Notes: a model not told the origin generated them from the letters alone. DNA of 64,000 nucleotides from JACVRW01 sp963746825 (GCA_963746825.1 CAVVCU010000018.1:62001-126000); one strand, 5' to 3'. Positions 19,967 through 29,441 are shown, counted from the stretch's first letter. Numbers and translations are program-made.

Positions 19967-22794
19967 TGGCCTCCGCTACGTCGGCGCTGCGCGAGCGCGA
20001 GCACGAGCTTGGGGCGCTGCGCGAAGGCCTCGAGCGCGCATGCGCCGGGACCGGGACTCTGCTCTTGGTCGAGGGACCCGCCGGCGTGGGCAAGACCGAG
20101 CTCGTGCGCGAAGCGCGCGCCGCCGCCGCGCGAGCTCGCATGACGCCGCTCGAGGCGAGGGGCTCGGAGCTCGAGCAGCCGTTTGCCTTCGGCATCGTGC
20201 GCCAGCTGCTCGAGGCCGCGATCGGTGAGGCGCCCGAGCGCGCCGAGCTGTTCGCCGGCGCGGCCGGTCCCGCGGAGCGCCTGTTCGAACCGGACGAGTG
20301 GCAGGCGCCCGGCGCCGAGGTCGGGTTCGAGGCCCTGCACAGCCTCTACTGGCTGATGGTGAATCTCGCCGACCGCGGTCCTCTCCTCGTGTCGGTCGAC
20401 GACTGCCAATGGGTGGATCACGGTTCGCTGCGGTTCCTGGCCTACCTCGCGCAGCGCATCGAGGGGCTTCGGGTGGCGATGCTGCTCGCGGGGCGCCCTC
20501 CGGATTCAGCCACGGCCGACGAGGGGTCGCTGTGGGCCCAGGTGGCGTCGCGTCCCGAGGCCGGCGTGCTGCATCCCGAACCGCTGAGCGAGTCCGCCTC
20601 GGTGGCTTGGGCGCAGGAGCGCCTGGGCGCGGAGGCCGCCGAGGAGTTCTGCCGCGCGTGTCATAGGGCGACCGGCGGCAACCCCCTGTTCCTGCGAGAG
20701 CTGCTCAGCGCCCTGGACGCGGCGGGGGTCGAGCCATCGGACGGCGCGGCGAGCGAGGTGCAGGCGGTGGGTCCGGCCGCCGTGAGCCGCTTTGTCCTGC
20801 ATCGACTCGCCACGCTCGGCTCTGCGGCCGGCGAGCTGGCGAGGGCGGTGGCTGTGCTGGGCGATGACAGCGAGCTGCGGCTCGCCGGCCGGGTGTCGGG
20901 TCTGAGCGAAGACGCCGTTCGCGCCTCGGCCGATGACCTCGTCCGGGCCGACATCTTGGCTGGCGTGGAGCGCCTGCGGTTCGTTCATCCGATAGTTCGC
21001 GCGGCGTTGTACGAGGACCTCGCGCCCAGGGAGCGCCAGGCGAGGCACGCGGCGGCAGCCGAAGCTCTGGCGCAGGAGGGCGCTTCGCCCGAGCGCGTGA
21101 CCGCCCATCTCCTGCTGACCGCGGCCACGGGGGATCAAGGTCGCATCGACACGCTCAGGTCAGCCGCGCGCGTCGCGGCGCGCAACGGCGATCCGGGCGC
21201 TGCGGCCGCGCGCCTGCGCCGAGCGCTCGCGGAATCCCCGGGGGGAGGGGACCGCGCGGAGATCTTGACCGAGCTCGGTCGGCTCGAGGTGACATCGATG
21301 CAGTTCGAGGCAGCCGCGGAGCATCTGGAGTTGGCCCTGACGTCGGCCGGCGAACCGACGGTCAAGGCCGACGCGGCGTCCACGCTCGGGCGCTGTGCGA
21401 TCGCATCGGGCGGGCGCTCGGCGGAGACCGCGGTCGACGCACTGGCCTCGCTCGCGGCGCAGCTTCGCCCGCTCGACCCGGAGCGCTCGCTCGAACTGCG
21501 ATGCGAGCTGTTGACGGTCGCGACCGCCGTCCCGCGCATGCGCGCCGACGTCGCGGGGCACCTCCAGCGCCTTCGCGATGAAGCAGCGGGCCACCCTGGT
21601 TTCGAGGCCGTGGCGAGAATTCACACCGCCCAGGAGCAGCTCCTTCAGGGACGCTCTGCCACGGCAGCGGCGGAGGAGGTGGAGGCGGCGCTCATGGAAG
21701 GCCTGCCGGCCGGCGCCGCGTCAAACGCCACTTTCGTGGCCCTGTTGACGCTGGAGCTCGGAGAGCGGTACGAGCTCGCCTCTCGGTTGCTTGACGTCGG
21801 GCTGGAAGACGCCCGCCGTGAGGGCCACGCGACAAGGCAGGGCATGATCCACGGGCGGCGCGCGGCGATCGCGCTCGAGCGGGGTTCGCTCCACGACGCA
21901 GAGGTCGAGGCCGAGACCGGGCTTCTGCTCGTGGAGAACCAGCACTTCGTTCTGCCGCAGCTTCTTGCGGTGGCGATCGTCGCGCACATCGAGCGCGGAG
22001 ATCTGGCGGCAGCGGACGGGCTGGCGCGGAGAGGAGAGGCGCTGGCGATCGGCGAGGATCGCCTTTACCTCGACCAGTACCTGGTCGCCCGGGGGCGTCT
22101 GCGGATTGCCCAGGGTCAGGTGCGCGAAGGCGTGGTCGACCTGATGTGGTGTGGCGAGCGGCTCGAGGCCTACGATCTGCTCTGGCCAAGCGACTGGAAG
22201 GCGATCGCGGCGCCGGCGCTGGCCTCGCTGGGCGATTCGCAGACGGCCACCAGGCTTGCCCGTGAGCAGCTGGCCGTGGCTCGAGGTGGAGGCGCGCCTG
22301 GGGCGTTGGGACGCTCACTCCGCGCCGCCGGCCTGGCGATCGGCGAAGACGAGGGGGTTGCGTTGCTCGAGGAAGCGGTGACGGTGCTCGAGGGCAGCGC
22401 TGCGCGGCTGGAGCTGGCTCATGCGCTTGCCGATCTCGGCACCGCGCTGGGCCGCGCCGGACAGCGGCGGCAGGGGCGGGACGCCCAGCGAAGGGCGATC
22501 GAGCTGGCCGCCGAGTGCGGTGCGACGGCGCTGGCCGAGAGGGCGCGGGCCGAGCTGCATGCCGGACCGGGGCGTCGCCCGCGCACTGAGCTGACCGGGC
22601 CGGGCGCGCTGACGGCGGCGGAGTGGCGCGTGTGCCGTCAGGTCGCCGACGGTCACACCAACCGTGAGGTCGCGCAGGCGCTGTTCGTGACCGAGAAGAC
22701 CGTCGAGCGCCACCTGAGCAGCGCCTACCACAAGCTCGGGATCCGCTCTCGCTACCAGCTGCCGGCAGCCATCGTCCCTACGACGAAACCGTAG
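19966..22794 (+). CDS. LuxR-family LAL regulator with AAA ATPase domain
   Basis: 942 residues. The N-terminal ATPase has Walker A LLLVEGPAGVGKTELVREA (about residues 29-47) and Walker B LLVSVDDCQWVD, the sensor region GGNPLFLRELL, then about 500 residues of TPR-like helices. The C-terminal LuxR HTH is LTAAEWRVCRQVADGHTNRE followed by TEKTVERHLSSAYHKLGIRS. Large LAL activators bind an inducer in the TPR region and ATP in the STAND domain. It is divergent from a SnoaL-like gene and precedes an MMPL exporter, either of which might be a target. Confidence 0.92.
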   Translation: MASATSALREREHELGALREGLERACAGTGTLLLVEGPAGVGKTELVREARAAAARARMTPLEARGSELEQPFAFGIVRQLLEAAIGEAPERAELFAGAAGPAERLFEPDEWQAPGAEVGFEALHSLYWLMVNLADRGPLLVSVDDCQWVDHGSLRFLAYLAQRIEGLRVAMLLAGRPPDSATADEGSLWAQVASRPEAGVLHPEPLSESASVAWAQERLGAEAAEEFCRACHRATGGNPLFLRELLSALDAAGVEPSDGAASEVQAVGPAAVSRFVLHRLATLGSAAGELARAVAVLGDDSELRLAGRVSGLSEDAVRASADDLVRADILAGVERLRFVHPIVRAALYEDLAPRERQARHAAAAEALAQEGASPERVTAHLLLTAATGDQGRIDTLRSAARVAARNGDPGAAAARLRRALAESPGGGDRAEILTELGRLEVTSMQFEAAAEHLELALTSAGEPTVKADAASTLGRCAIASGGRSAETAVDALASLAAQLRPLDPERSLELRCELLTVATAVPRMRADVAGHLQRLRDEAAGHPGFEAVARIHTAQEQLLQGRSATAAAEEVEAALMEGLPAGAASNATFVALLTLELGERYELASRLLDVGLEDARREGHATRQGMIHGRRAAIALERGSLHDAEVEAETGLLLVENQHFVLPQLLAVAIVAHIERGDLAAADGLARRGEALAIGEDRLYLDQYLVARGRLRIAQGQVREGVVDLMWCGERLEAYDLLWPSDWKAIAAPALASLGDSQTATRLAREQLAVARGGGAPGALGRSLRAAGLAIGEDEGVALLEEAVTVLEGSAARLELAHALADLGTALGRAGQRRQGRDAQRRAIELAAECGATALAERARAELHAGPGRRPRTELTGPGALTAAEWRVCRQVADGHTNREVAQALFVTEKTVERHLSSAYHKLGIRSRYQLPAAIVPTTKP

Positions 22795-22796
22795 GG
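22776..22796. terminator. Hairpin at the end of the LAL regulator gene
   Basis: CCCTACG, a 7-base loop, CGTAGGG: perfect 7-bp stem spanning the stop codon of the regulator and preceding the MMPL gene. No T run follows, so termination is uncertain. Confidence 0.35.
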
Positions 22797-22855
22797 AATA
22801 CACGCGGGGTCCCCCCCTTGCGCCTGGTCGGGGCATGCGGGAGATTGGCCTCACG

Positions 22856-25261
22856 ATGACTGGCATGCTCTACAAGCTCGGCCACGCGTGTGCGCGCTGG
22901 CGCTTCTTGGTCCTGGGACTTTGGGTCGTTCTCGTGGTGGCCCTGGTGATCGTCGCCGGTCAGGCCGGCTCACGGACCACCAACAACGTGACCCTGCCGG
23001 GCACCGGCAGCCAGAGCGCCACGGACCTCCTGAGTGGTCGTTTCCCGAGTCAGGCCTACGGATCGAATCCGCTGGTCGTGGCCACCGACAGCGGCAAGCT
23101 GACCGACTCGAAGTACTCGAAGGCCATCAAGTCGTCGGTGAGCGCCCTCAAGAAGACGCCGCACGTGACCGCGGCCGTCAGCCCCCTGAGCGACGCCGGG
23201 GCCGGGGCGCTCAGCAAGAACAAGCAGATCGGCTACATATCGGTGGCGCTCGACGTCGGCCAGGGGACGATCACAGAGGACGAGGCCCAGGCGGTGCTCG
23301 ACGCCGCCGATCCGGCGAAGAAAGCCGGGCTGCAGGTGGCCGTCGGCGGCTACGTGGGCCAGGAGCTCTCCAAGCCCGACACCGGGGCCAGCGACAAGAT
23401 CGGGATCGCGGCCGCGATGCTGATCCTGCTGCTGGTGTTCGGCTCCGCCGTGGCGGCGGGGCTGCCGATCTTCACCGCCGTGCTCGGCCTGTTCTGCGGG
23501 CTGAGCGTGGTGACGCTCCTCAGCCACATCGCCGACATCCCCACGACCGCGCCCACGCTGGCGACCATGATCGGACTAGCGGTCGGGATCGACTACTCGC
23601 TGTTCATCGTGACCAAGCACCGCGCACAGGTCGCCGAGGGCATGGAGGTCCACGAGTCGATTGCGCGTGCGCTCGCGACCGCGGGCGGCGCGGTCCTGTT
23701 CGCGGGCGGCACCGTTGCGATCTCGCTGCTGGCGCTCGTGGTCGCCGGGATTCCGCTGGTCACGACCCTGGGCTACACGTCGGCGATCGCGGTGGCCTTC
23801 GCCATCCTCGGCGCGCTCACCCTGCTGCCGGCCCTGTTCGCGCTGCTCGGAACGCATGTCTCGGCGCTCAAGCTGCCGATCCACAAGACTCGCGCCGACG
23901 AGGTGCAGTCCCCACTCTGGACGAGGCTGGCCACGGGGATCGCCAATCACCGCTGGCCGGTGATCGTCGCCGTGCTGGCGATCCTGCTCGCGCTCTCGAT
24001 ACCCATGCTTTCGATGCACCTGGGCCAGGAGGACGTGGGGGCAGAGCCGACCGACACGACCGCTCGCCAGGCCTACGACCTGATCGGGAAGGGCTTCGGG
24101 GAGGGCACCAACGGGCCGTTCCTGATCTCCACCCAGCTCAGCAAGCCCGCGAAGCCGAACCAGAAGAACCTCAACACGATCAGCCAGAACGAGAAGAAGC
24201 TGCAGCAGCAGCAACAGCAGATCGAACAGCAGGCGCTGCTCGAGGGCGCGACCCAACAGCAGGCGCAGCAGGAGGCCAAGCAGCAGACGCAGAAGCAGTC
24301 GAACCAGCTCGCCCAGAAGAAGAAGCAGGCCGAGCAGCCCGCGACCGACCCACGCCTCCAGACCCTGCGCAAGGACCTCCAGAAGGCCAAGGGGGTCGAT
24401 TCCGTGACGCAGCCGCTGGTCAACAAGAAGGGAACCGCGGCCGTCTACACGCTCATTGCCACGACCGCGCCGTCCGACATCGCCACCGAGGATCTGGTCT
24501 CGCGCCTGAGGGACACCACCATCCCGGAGGCGACCAAGGGCCAGGACATGACCGCCTTCGTGGGTGGCACCACAGCCGCCTATGTGGACCTCGCCGAGAA
24601 GATCACCAGCAAGCTCCCGCTGGTCATCCTGGTCGTGGCGGCGCTCAGCTTCCTGGTGCTGCTGGTGGGATTCCGCTCCCTCCTGATCCCCGCCCAGGCA
24701 GCTGTGATGAACCTGATCTCGGTCGGAGCGGCCTACGGCGTGCTCACGCTCGTCTTCCAGGAGGGGTTTGCCTCGAGCCTGATCGGCCTCGACGGCGCGA
24801 TACCGGTCGTGAGCTTCGTGCCGTTGATCATGTTCGCGATCCTGTTCGGCCTCTCGACCGACTACCAGGTCTTCCTGCTGACCCAGATCCAGGAGCACTT
24901 CAAGGAGGGCAAGGGCGCCCGGGCGACGGTGATCGAGGGGCTCGGCTACTCAGGCCGGATCATCGGGGCGGCGGCGCTCGTGATGTTCAGCGTGTTCGGC
25001 AGCTTCGTCTTGAACGGCGACCCGACGATCAAGCAGTTCGGCCTCGGCCTGGCGACGGCGGTCACGATCGACGCGATCGTGGTGTGCCTCTTCGTGCCCG
25101 CACTGATCACGGTCGCCGGGAGAGGGACGATCTGGCTGCCCCACTGGCTCGACCGGATCCTTCCGAACTTCAGCATCGAGGGCGCGGGGTACTTCGACGA
25201 CAAGCCGCCTCCCAGCGCACCTAGTCCGGCGGCCGAGCCGGAACCCGCGGCGAGAGCGTAG
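22856..25261 (+). CDS. MMPL/RND-family transporter with Gln-rich coiled-coil insert
   Basis: About 801 residues; I prefer the ATG at 22856, giving the usual MMPL start (MLYKLGHACARWRFLVLGL), over 22835. It has the two-fold MMPL layout: helix 1, an external domain, helices 2-6 including ATMIGLAVGIDYSLFIVTKH, a second external domain, and helices 8-12 including MFAILFGLSTDYQVFLLTQI. The GxDYSLF and STDYQVF sites are the usual proton-relay motifs. Members export lipids or small molecules by proton-motive force. The second external domain carries an unusual Gln-rich heptad-like stretch (24200-24340; for example LQQQQQQIEQQ). Regulator upstream, Fur-type gene convergent downstream. Confidence 0.9.
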   Translation: MTGMLYKLGHACARWRFLVLGLWVVLVVALVIVAGQAGSRTTNNVTLPGTGSQSATDLLSGRFPSQAYGSNPLVVATDSGKLTDSKYSKAIKSSVSALKKTPHVTAAVSPLSDAGAGALSKNKQIGYISVALDVGQGTITEDEAQAVLDAADPAKKAGLQVAVGGYVGQELSKPDTGASDKIGIAAAMLILLLVFGSAVAAGLPIFTAVLGLFCGLSVVTLLSHIADIPTTAPTLATMIGLAVGIDYSLFIVTKHRAQVAEGMEVHESIARALATAGGAVLFAGGTVAISLLALVVAGIPLVTTLGYTSAIAVAFAILGALTLLPALFALLGTHVSALKLPIHKTRADEVQSPLWTRLATGIANHRWPVIVAVLAILLALSIPMLSMHLGQEDVGAEPTDTTARQAYDLIGKGFGEGTNGPFLISTQLSKPAKPNQKNLNTISQNEKKLQQQQQQIEQQALLEGATQQQAQQEAKQQTQKQSNQLAQKKKQAEQPATDPRLQTLRKDLQKAKGVDSVTQPLVNKKGTAAVYTLIATTAPSDIATEDLVSRLRDTTIPEATKGQDMTAFVGGTTAAYVDLAEKITSKLPLVILVVAALSFLVLLVGFRSLLIPAQAAVMNLISVGAAYGVLTLVFQEGFASSLIGLDGAIPVVSFVPLIMFAILFGLSTDYQVFLLTQIQEHFKEGKGARATVIEGLGYSGRIIGAAALVMFSVFGSFVLNGDPTIKQFGLGLATAVTIDAIVVCLFVPALITVAGRGTIWLPHWLDRILPNFSIEGAGYFDDKPPPSAPSPAAEPEPAARA

Positions 25262-25272
25262 GGGTGGTCACT

Positions 25273-25710
25273 TCAGGCGGGCTGCGCGCGACAGCCCGGG
25301 CACTCGCCCCGGAGCGTCACGTCGTGCGCCGCGATGGCGAAATCCACCCGGTCGGCCAGGCGCTCGATCGCCCGCTCGAGATCGCCGTCCTCGAAGGCGC
25401 TCACCTCTCCACAGCTGTCGCAGACGATGTGGTGGTGGTGCTCTCCGCCGGGGTGGACCGGTTCGTAGCGCGCCACGCCCTCGGCTGCGTCCACCCGACG
25501 CGCCAGCCTAAGGCTGTGCAAGAGGTCGAGGGTTCGGTAGATCGAGGCCACTCCGATGTCGTCGCCCCGCTCACTGAGGCGGTCACCGATCTCCTTGGCC
25601 GTGACGCTGCAGCCCAGGTCGGACAGGCACTCGACCACCGCCGATCTGGGGGCGCTGACGCGATAGCCGTCGCGTTCGAGCGTGGCGCGTGCGTGTCCGA
25701 TCCAGTCCAC
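25273..25710 (-). CDS. Fur-family metalloregulator
   Basis: About 145 residues from the GTG at 25710. Winged helix: GYRVSAPRSAVVECLSDLGC and VASIYRTLDLLHSLRLARRV. Metal sites: a His cluster GGEHHHHIVCDSCGEV with CxxC, and C-terminal CPGC, the structural zinc pattern of Fur, Zur and PerR. It represses genes in response to a metal or peroxide; which one is not decidable here. Its start shares a 26-bp promoter region with a divergent dehalogenase-like gene, suggesting self-regulation and control of that gene. The superoxide dismutase 1.4 kb away is another possible target. Confidence 0.9.
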   Translation of the reverse strand: MDWIGHARATLERDGYRVSAPRSAVVECLSDLGCSVTAKEIGDRLSERGDDIGVASIYRTLDLLHSLRLARRVDAAEGVARYEPVHPGGEHHHHIVCDSCGEVSAFEDGDLERAIERLADRVDFAIAAHDVTLRGECPGCRAQPA

Positions 25711-25718
25711 CTGCCTCA

Positions 25719-25728
25719 AATATAGGGT
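25719..25728. promoter_or_regulatory. Overlapping divergent -10 boxes (Fur-type gene / dehalogenase)
   Basis: On the minus strand TATATT (25724-25719) is followed by 8 bases and GTG at 25710. On the plus strand TAGGGT (25723-25728) is followed by 8 bases and GTG at 25737. The two boxes overlap, so both genes appear to be transcribed divergently with almost no leader and cannot both bind polymerase at once. Confidence 0.5.
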
Positions 25729-25736
25729 TCCCGGCA

Positions 25737-26620
25737 GTGGCCCCCGAGATCTTCCGCACTCCCGACGAGCGCTTCGCGGGGCTGCCGGGCTACGACTTCG
25801 CCCCGCACTGGCACGACGCCGCCGGACTCCGCATGCACTACGTCGACGAGGGCGCCGGTGAGCCGGTCGTGCTCTTCCACGGCGAGCCGACCTGGGCCTT
25901 CCTGTACCGCAAGGTGATCTCCCGTCGCTGGTGGCCGGGGGCCGGCGGGCGGTCTGTCCCGACTACGCGGGCTTCGGGCGCTCGGACAAGCCCACCGACC
26001 CGCGCTGGTACAGCTACGAGCGCCACGTCGAGCACGTGACCGGGCTGCTCGCGGTGCTCGACCTGCGCGGCGCCACCGTGGTGGTGCAGGACTGGGGCGG
26101 GCCGATCGGGCTGCGCTGGGCGGTCGAGAACGCCGACCGGGTGGCCCGGCTCGTGATCCTCAACACGGGGCTGTTCACGGGGCGCGTGTCGAAGGGGTTC
26201 ATGGCCTGGCGCGACTTCGCGGAGCGCAACCCCGACCTACCGGTGGGCTTCGTCGTGCAGAGCGCGACCACGAGCGATCTTCCCGGCGAGGTGGTCGCGG
26301 CCTACGAGGCTCCGTTTCCGAACGCCGAGAGCAAGGCCGGGGCGGCGCGCTTTCCGCTGATCGTGCCCACCACCGAGGAGTCCGAGGGCGCCGCGGAGAT
26401 GCGCGCCGTGTCCGACGAGCTCTCGCGCTGGGACAAGCCCGCGCTGGTGGCCTTCTCGGACTCCGACCCGGTGTTTCCCTACCCGCGCTCGGGCGAGGTG
26501 TTCTGCGACCTGATCCCCGGAGCGGGCGAGCAGGTCCGGATCGAGGGCGCCGCCCATTTCCTGCAGGAGGATCGCGGCGAGCGCATCGCCGACGAGATCC
26601 TGCGCTTCAGCGCCGTCTGA
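25737..26620 (+). CDS. Haloalkane dehalogenase-like alpha/beta hydrolase, one frameshift
   Basis: Joined across one frame change at about 25918-25930 the product is about 294 residues, normal for the family. It shows LRMHYVDEGAGEPVVLFHGE then PTWAFLY (the HGEPTW oxyanion motif), VCPDYAGFGRSDKP, nucleophile Asp followed by halide-binding Trp in VVVQDWGGPIGLRWA, the acid in ALVAFSDSDPVF and the base His in EGAAHFLQED. These enzymes hydrolyse C-halogen bonds; related epoxide hydrolases share the fold, but the DW pair favours the dehalogenase group. The frameshift falls near a CCC run and only one base is involved. The GTG start is near-leaderless. Confidence 0.8.
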
Positions 26621-26666
26621 CCGGCTCAAGGCCGGTGCCCGAGGTGCCGATTGATGGGTTGTTCAC

Positions 26667-27041
26667 GTGGTTTTCCTGATCGCAGCCCTGGTCCTGATCG
26701 TCGTCGCGCAGAGCGCCGCGCTCGTCCTGCTGGCGCACGGCCGCAGTTCGGCCCGGCGGTCGGCCGACCGCCAGGCGCGCCGGCAGGCCGAGGCCCGCAC
26801 GGTGGCTCACGACTTCAACAACCTGCTCTCGGTGGTTCTCAACTACACGAGCTTCGTGCTGGAGGATCTCCCGCGCGAGAATCCCAGCCGCTCCGACGTG
26901 CTCGAGATTCGCAACGCGGCCCGCCAGGCCGCCGCCCTCACCCACGGTCTGGGGGACTGCGGCGACGACGACGCGCGCGACGCTCCTCTGAAGCTCCGGC
27001 GTGTGCCGGGAAGCGCCGCGCGGCCGCTTGACGTGACCTAG
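26667..27041 (+). CDS. Membrane-anchored histidine-kinase-like fragment (DHp only)
   Basis: 124 residues from a GTG. A single N-terminal helix (MVFLIAALVLIVVAQSAALV) is followed by a basic linker and a dimerisation/phospho-acceptor-like helix AHDFNNLLSVVLNYTSFVLE, the HDFNN motif of hybrid and NtrB-like kinases. The catalytic ATPase domain is absent; the sequence ends after a short polar tail (PLDVT). It may be a kinase remnant, or a phosphotransfer or scaffold protein that uses another kinase's ATPase domain. It is convergent with sodA, 3 bp from its stop. Confidence 0.6.
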   Translation: MVFLIAALVLIVVAQSAALVLLAHGRSSARRSADRQARRQAEARTVAHDFNNLLSVVLNYTSFVLEDLPRENPSRSDVLEIRNAARQAAALTHGLGDCGDDDARDAPLKLRRVPGSAARPLDVT

Positions 27042-27044
27042 CGC

Positions 27045-27653
<609 letters not shown>

Positions 27654-27693
27654 CCTCTTGGTCCTTTCTCGTTGCGTCTTCGGGGCGCAACTC

Positions 27694-27710
27694 TAGTCTC
27701 GCCGATCCGA
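27694..27710 (+). promoter_or_regulatory. -10 box with near-leaderless ATG
   Basis: TAGTCT (27694-27699), ten bases, then the ATG at 27710. Same spacing as the ATG genes at 50803 and 62993. Confidence 0.45.
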
Positions 27711-28504
27711 TGTTCCTCCTCTCGTGGAATCTGGCCGGCCGGCACCGGCGACTCGACGATCAGGCCGACGTGGTGTGCGCCCTCGGGGCGGGGTTGGTCT
27801 GCCTTCAGGAGCTGACCCCGGCGTCGGCGCCGGGCTGGATGGCGCGGCTCGAGGACGCCGGCTACGAGGTGGCCGTGGCCGACATGCCCCAGCGGCGCGA
27901 GGGGTCGCGCTCGCTGGGCGTGCTCATCGCCGCGCGGACTCCGCTGGTGGCGTCGCCGCTGGCCGACGTGCCCTGGCCCGAGCGGGTGCTCGCGGTGCGG
28001 CTGCCGGCGCTCGGGGGGCTGGAGGTGGTGAACGTGCATTCGCCGGTCAGCCCGAAGCCCGGCCTGGCCAAGGTGCGCACGCACGAGGCGGTGTTCCGCC
28101 ATCTGGCCGGCACGAGCGACGGGCAGCCGCGGCTGGTGTGCGGCGACCTCAACACGCCTCGGCGCGAGCACCCCGACGGGACGGTGTGGACCTTCGCGCG
28201 CACGCGCACGGGAAAGCTGCGCCCCGACCGCGGCGAACGCTGGGACGCGGCCGAGACCGCCCTGATCCGCGGCCTCGAGGCGCATGGCTACCGCGACGCC
28301 TTCCGAGACGTCCACGGCCACGAGCTCAAGGAGGTGTCCTGGGAGTGGCCCAGGGGAGGCGGGTACCGGCTCGACCACCTGATCGTGTCGGCGGGGATCG
28401 CGGTCAGGGACTGCCGCTACGGGCACGCCTGGCGGCGCGACCTCGGCCTGTCCGACCACTCGCCGCTCTTGGCCGACATCGAGTTGAGCGAGGAGTGCGG
28501 CTGA
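27710..28504 (+). CDS. Endonuclease/exonuclease/phosphatase-fold protein
   Basis: 264 residues with the DNase I-like fold: LLSWNLAGRHRRLDDQ (first Asn), LVCLQELTPAS (metal-binding Glu), VVNVHSPVSPK, LVCGDLNTPRREH (catalytic Asp and Asn), YRLDHLIVS and the final LSDHSPLLADIEL (Asp-His pair). All six fold motifs are present, so it should be an active Mg2+-dependent phosphodiesterase on DNA, RNA or a phospholipid-type substrate. It has no signal peptide. Its last 8 bases overlap the 3' end of tRNA-Leu on the other strand. Confidence 0.85.
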   Translation: MFLLSWNLAGRHRRLDDQADVVCALGAGLVCLQELTPASAPGWMARLEDAGYEVAVADMPQRREGSRSLGVLIAARTPLVASPLADVPWPERVLAVRLPALGGLEVVNVHSPVSPKPGLAKVRTHEAVFRHLAGTSDGQPRLVCGDLNTPRREHPDGTVWTFARTRTGKLRPDRGERWDAAETALIRGLEAHGYRDAFRDVHGHELKEVSWEWPRGGGYRLDHLIVSAGIAVRDCRYGHAWRRDLGLSDHSPLLADIELSEECG

Positions 28505-28579
28505 GAGGACTCGAACCTCCACGGGGTTGCCCCCACGGCGACCTGAACGCCGCGCGTCTGCCAATTCCGCCACAGCCGC
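28497..28579 (-). tRNA. tRNA-Leu (anticodon CAG)
   Basis: 83 nt on the minus strand. Acceptor GCGGCTG pairs with CAGCCGC; the anticodon arm GGCG-TTCAGGT-CGCC shows CAG; a class II long variable arm is present (GTGGGGGCAACCCC region); the T-arm has GGTTCGAGTCC. CCA is not encoded. The 3' end overlaps the convergent protein gene by 8 bp. Confidence 0.92.
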
Positions 28580-28609
28580 CTGCGGTGTTTGAGACTAGCG
28601 CTTCGGTTG

Positions 28610-29227
28610 CTACCTGCCGCGCTCCAGCGGAGTGCCGAACACGTAGTCCCAGAACGGCGCGCTCACCCCAAAGCCGCGCGTGTCGTCCTGGAAGTGATGG
28701 CGCATGTGCAGCTCGCGGATGAGCTTGCCCAGCTTGGTCTTCGGCCTGCGGTGGTGGACGTAGAAGTGGGTCATGTCGTAGATCAGGTAGCCGGTGAGGA
28801 AGCCGGAGGCGAACACGTCGGCCGCCGGCGTGCCGATCACGACCACGAACAACCCGTAGAACGCCGCGGCCAGCGGCACGCTCACGGAGGGGGGCATCAC
28901 CAGCCGCAGCGGATCGTTGGGGTGATCGTGATGGACGCCGTGGATGATCCAGTGCAGCCGCGCGCCAGGGCCCTCCTCAGGCTCGAAGTGGAACACCACC
29001 CGATGCAGCCAGTACTCGGTCAGCGTCCAGAACAGCCAGCCCGCGAGCACGAGCCCGATCGTGCCGGCGGTCGTGAGCTCACGGGCACCGAACACGAAGA
29101 GCACGCAGATCGCGGGCACGAAGATCGCGGGCGGAATGATCGGGTGCACGCGCGACAGTCGATCGAGCAGGTCCGAGTCGAACATGCGGGGGGAGGCCCT
29201 GAGCACGTCTGTCCGTCGAGCGTCCAC
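28610..29227 (-). CDS. Fatty-acid hydroxylase / sterol desaturase superfamily membrane protein
   Basis: 205 residues, four hydrophobic helices, with the di-iron histidine boxes: EYWLHRVVFHFEP, IHGVHHDHPNDP, THFYVHHRRP and ELHMRHHFQ. Members hydroxylate fatty acyl chains, sterols or carotenoids within the membrane using O2. The GTG start at 29227 lies 8 bases behind a TAAAAT box, supporting this start over the internal ATG at 29185. No lipid or carotenoid genes are adjacent. Confidence 0.87.
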   Translation of the reverse strand: MDARRTDVLRASPRMFDSDLLDRLSRVHPIIPPAIFVPAICVLFVFGARELTTAGTIGLVLAGWLFWTLTEYWLHRVVFHFEPEEGPGARLHWIIHGVHHDHPNDPLRLVMPPSVSVPLAAAFYGLFVVVIGTPAADVFASGFLTGYLIYDMTHFYVHHRRPKTKLGKLIRELHMRHHFQDDTRGFGVSAPFWDYVFGTPLERGR

Positions 29228-29241
29228 GGCACGGCATTTTA
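29228..29241 (-). promoter_or_regulatory. -10 box with near-leaderless GTG
   Basis: On the minus strand TAAAAT (29241-29236) is followed by eight bases and the GTG of the hydroxylase gene. Confidence 0.5.
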
Positions 29242-29270
29242 CCCAGGAAGGCGACCGTGAACGAAGGCGG

Positions 29271-29441
29271 TCAGCCCTCTCGCCAGAGACCGCCCCAGGT
29301 GGCCACCAGATACTCCAGCCCGAACGCCGCGGTCATGCCATAGACGACCACTTCCATCGGGGCCGCAGCTCCACTGAAGATGCGTCCCAGCAGGTAGCAC
29401 GTGACGAGCGCGACGAAAAGAAGCCTGCCGTTGGACTCCAT
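29271..29441 (-). CDS. Small membrane protein, unknown
   Basis: 56 residues from the ATG at 29441. Two hydrophobic stretches, GRLLFVALVTCYLLGRIFSG and MEVVVYGMTAAFGLEYLVAT, end in WGGLWREG. No family recognised. No clear ribosome site is seen. It lies behind the start of the hydroxylase gene on the same strand and may be transcribed separately. Confidence 0.5.
   Translation of the reverse strand: MESNGRLLFVALVTCYLLGRIFSGAAAPMEVVVYGMTAAFGLEYLVATWGGLWREG

Noticed and set aside
19486..20421. 311-residue version of the SnoaL-like gene
   Set aside because: The extra N-terminus overlaps the divergent LAL regulator gene and has no domain sense; the NTF2-like domain begins near 19857.
24200..24340. 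CAG/CAA repeat tract read as a DNA microsatellite
   Set aside because: Codons alternate and are interrupted by Glu, Ala and Lys, so it is a coding coiled coil rather than a simple repeat.
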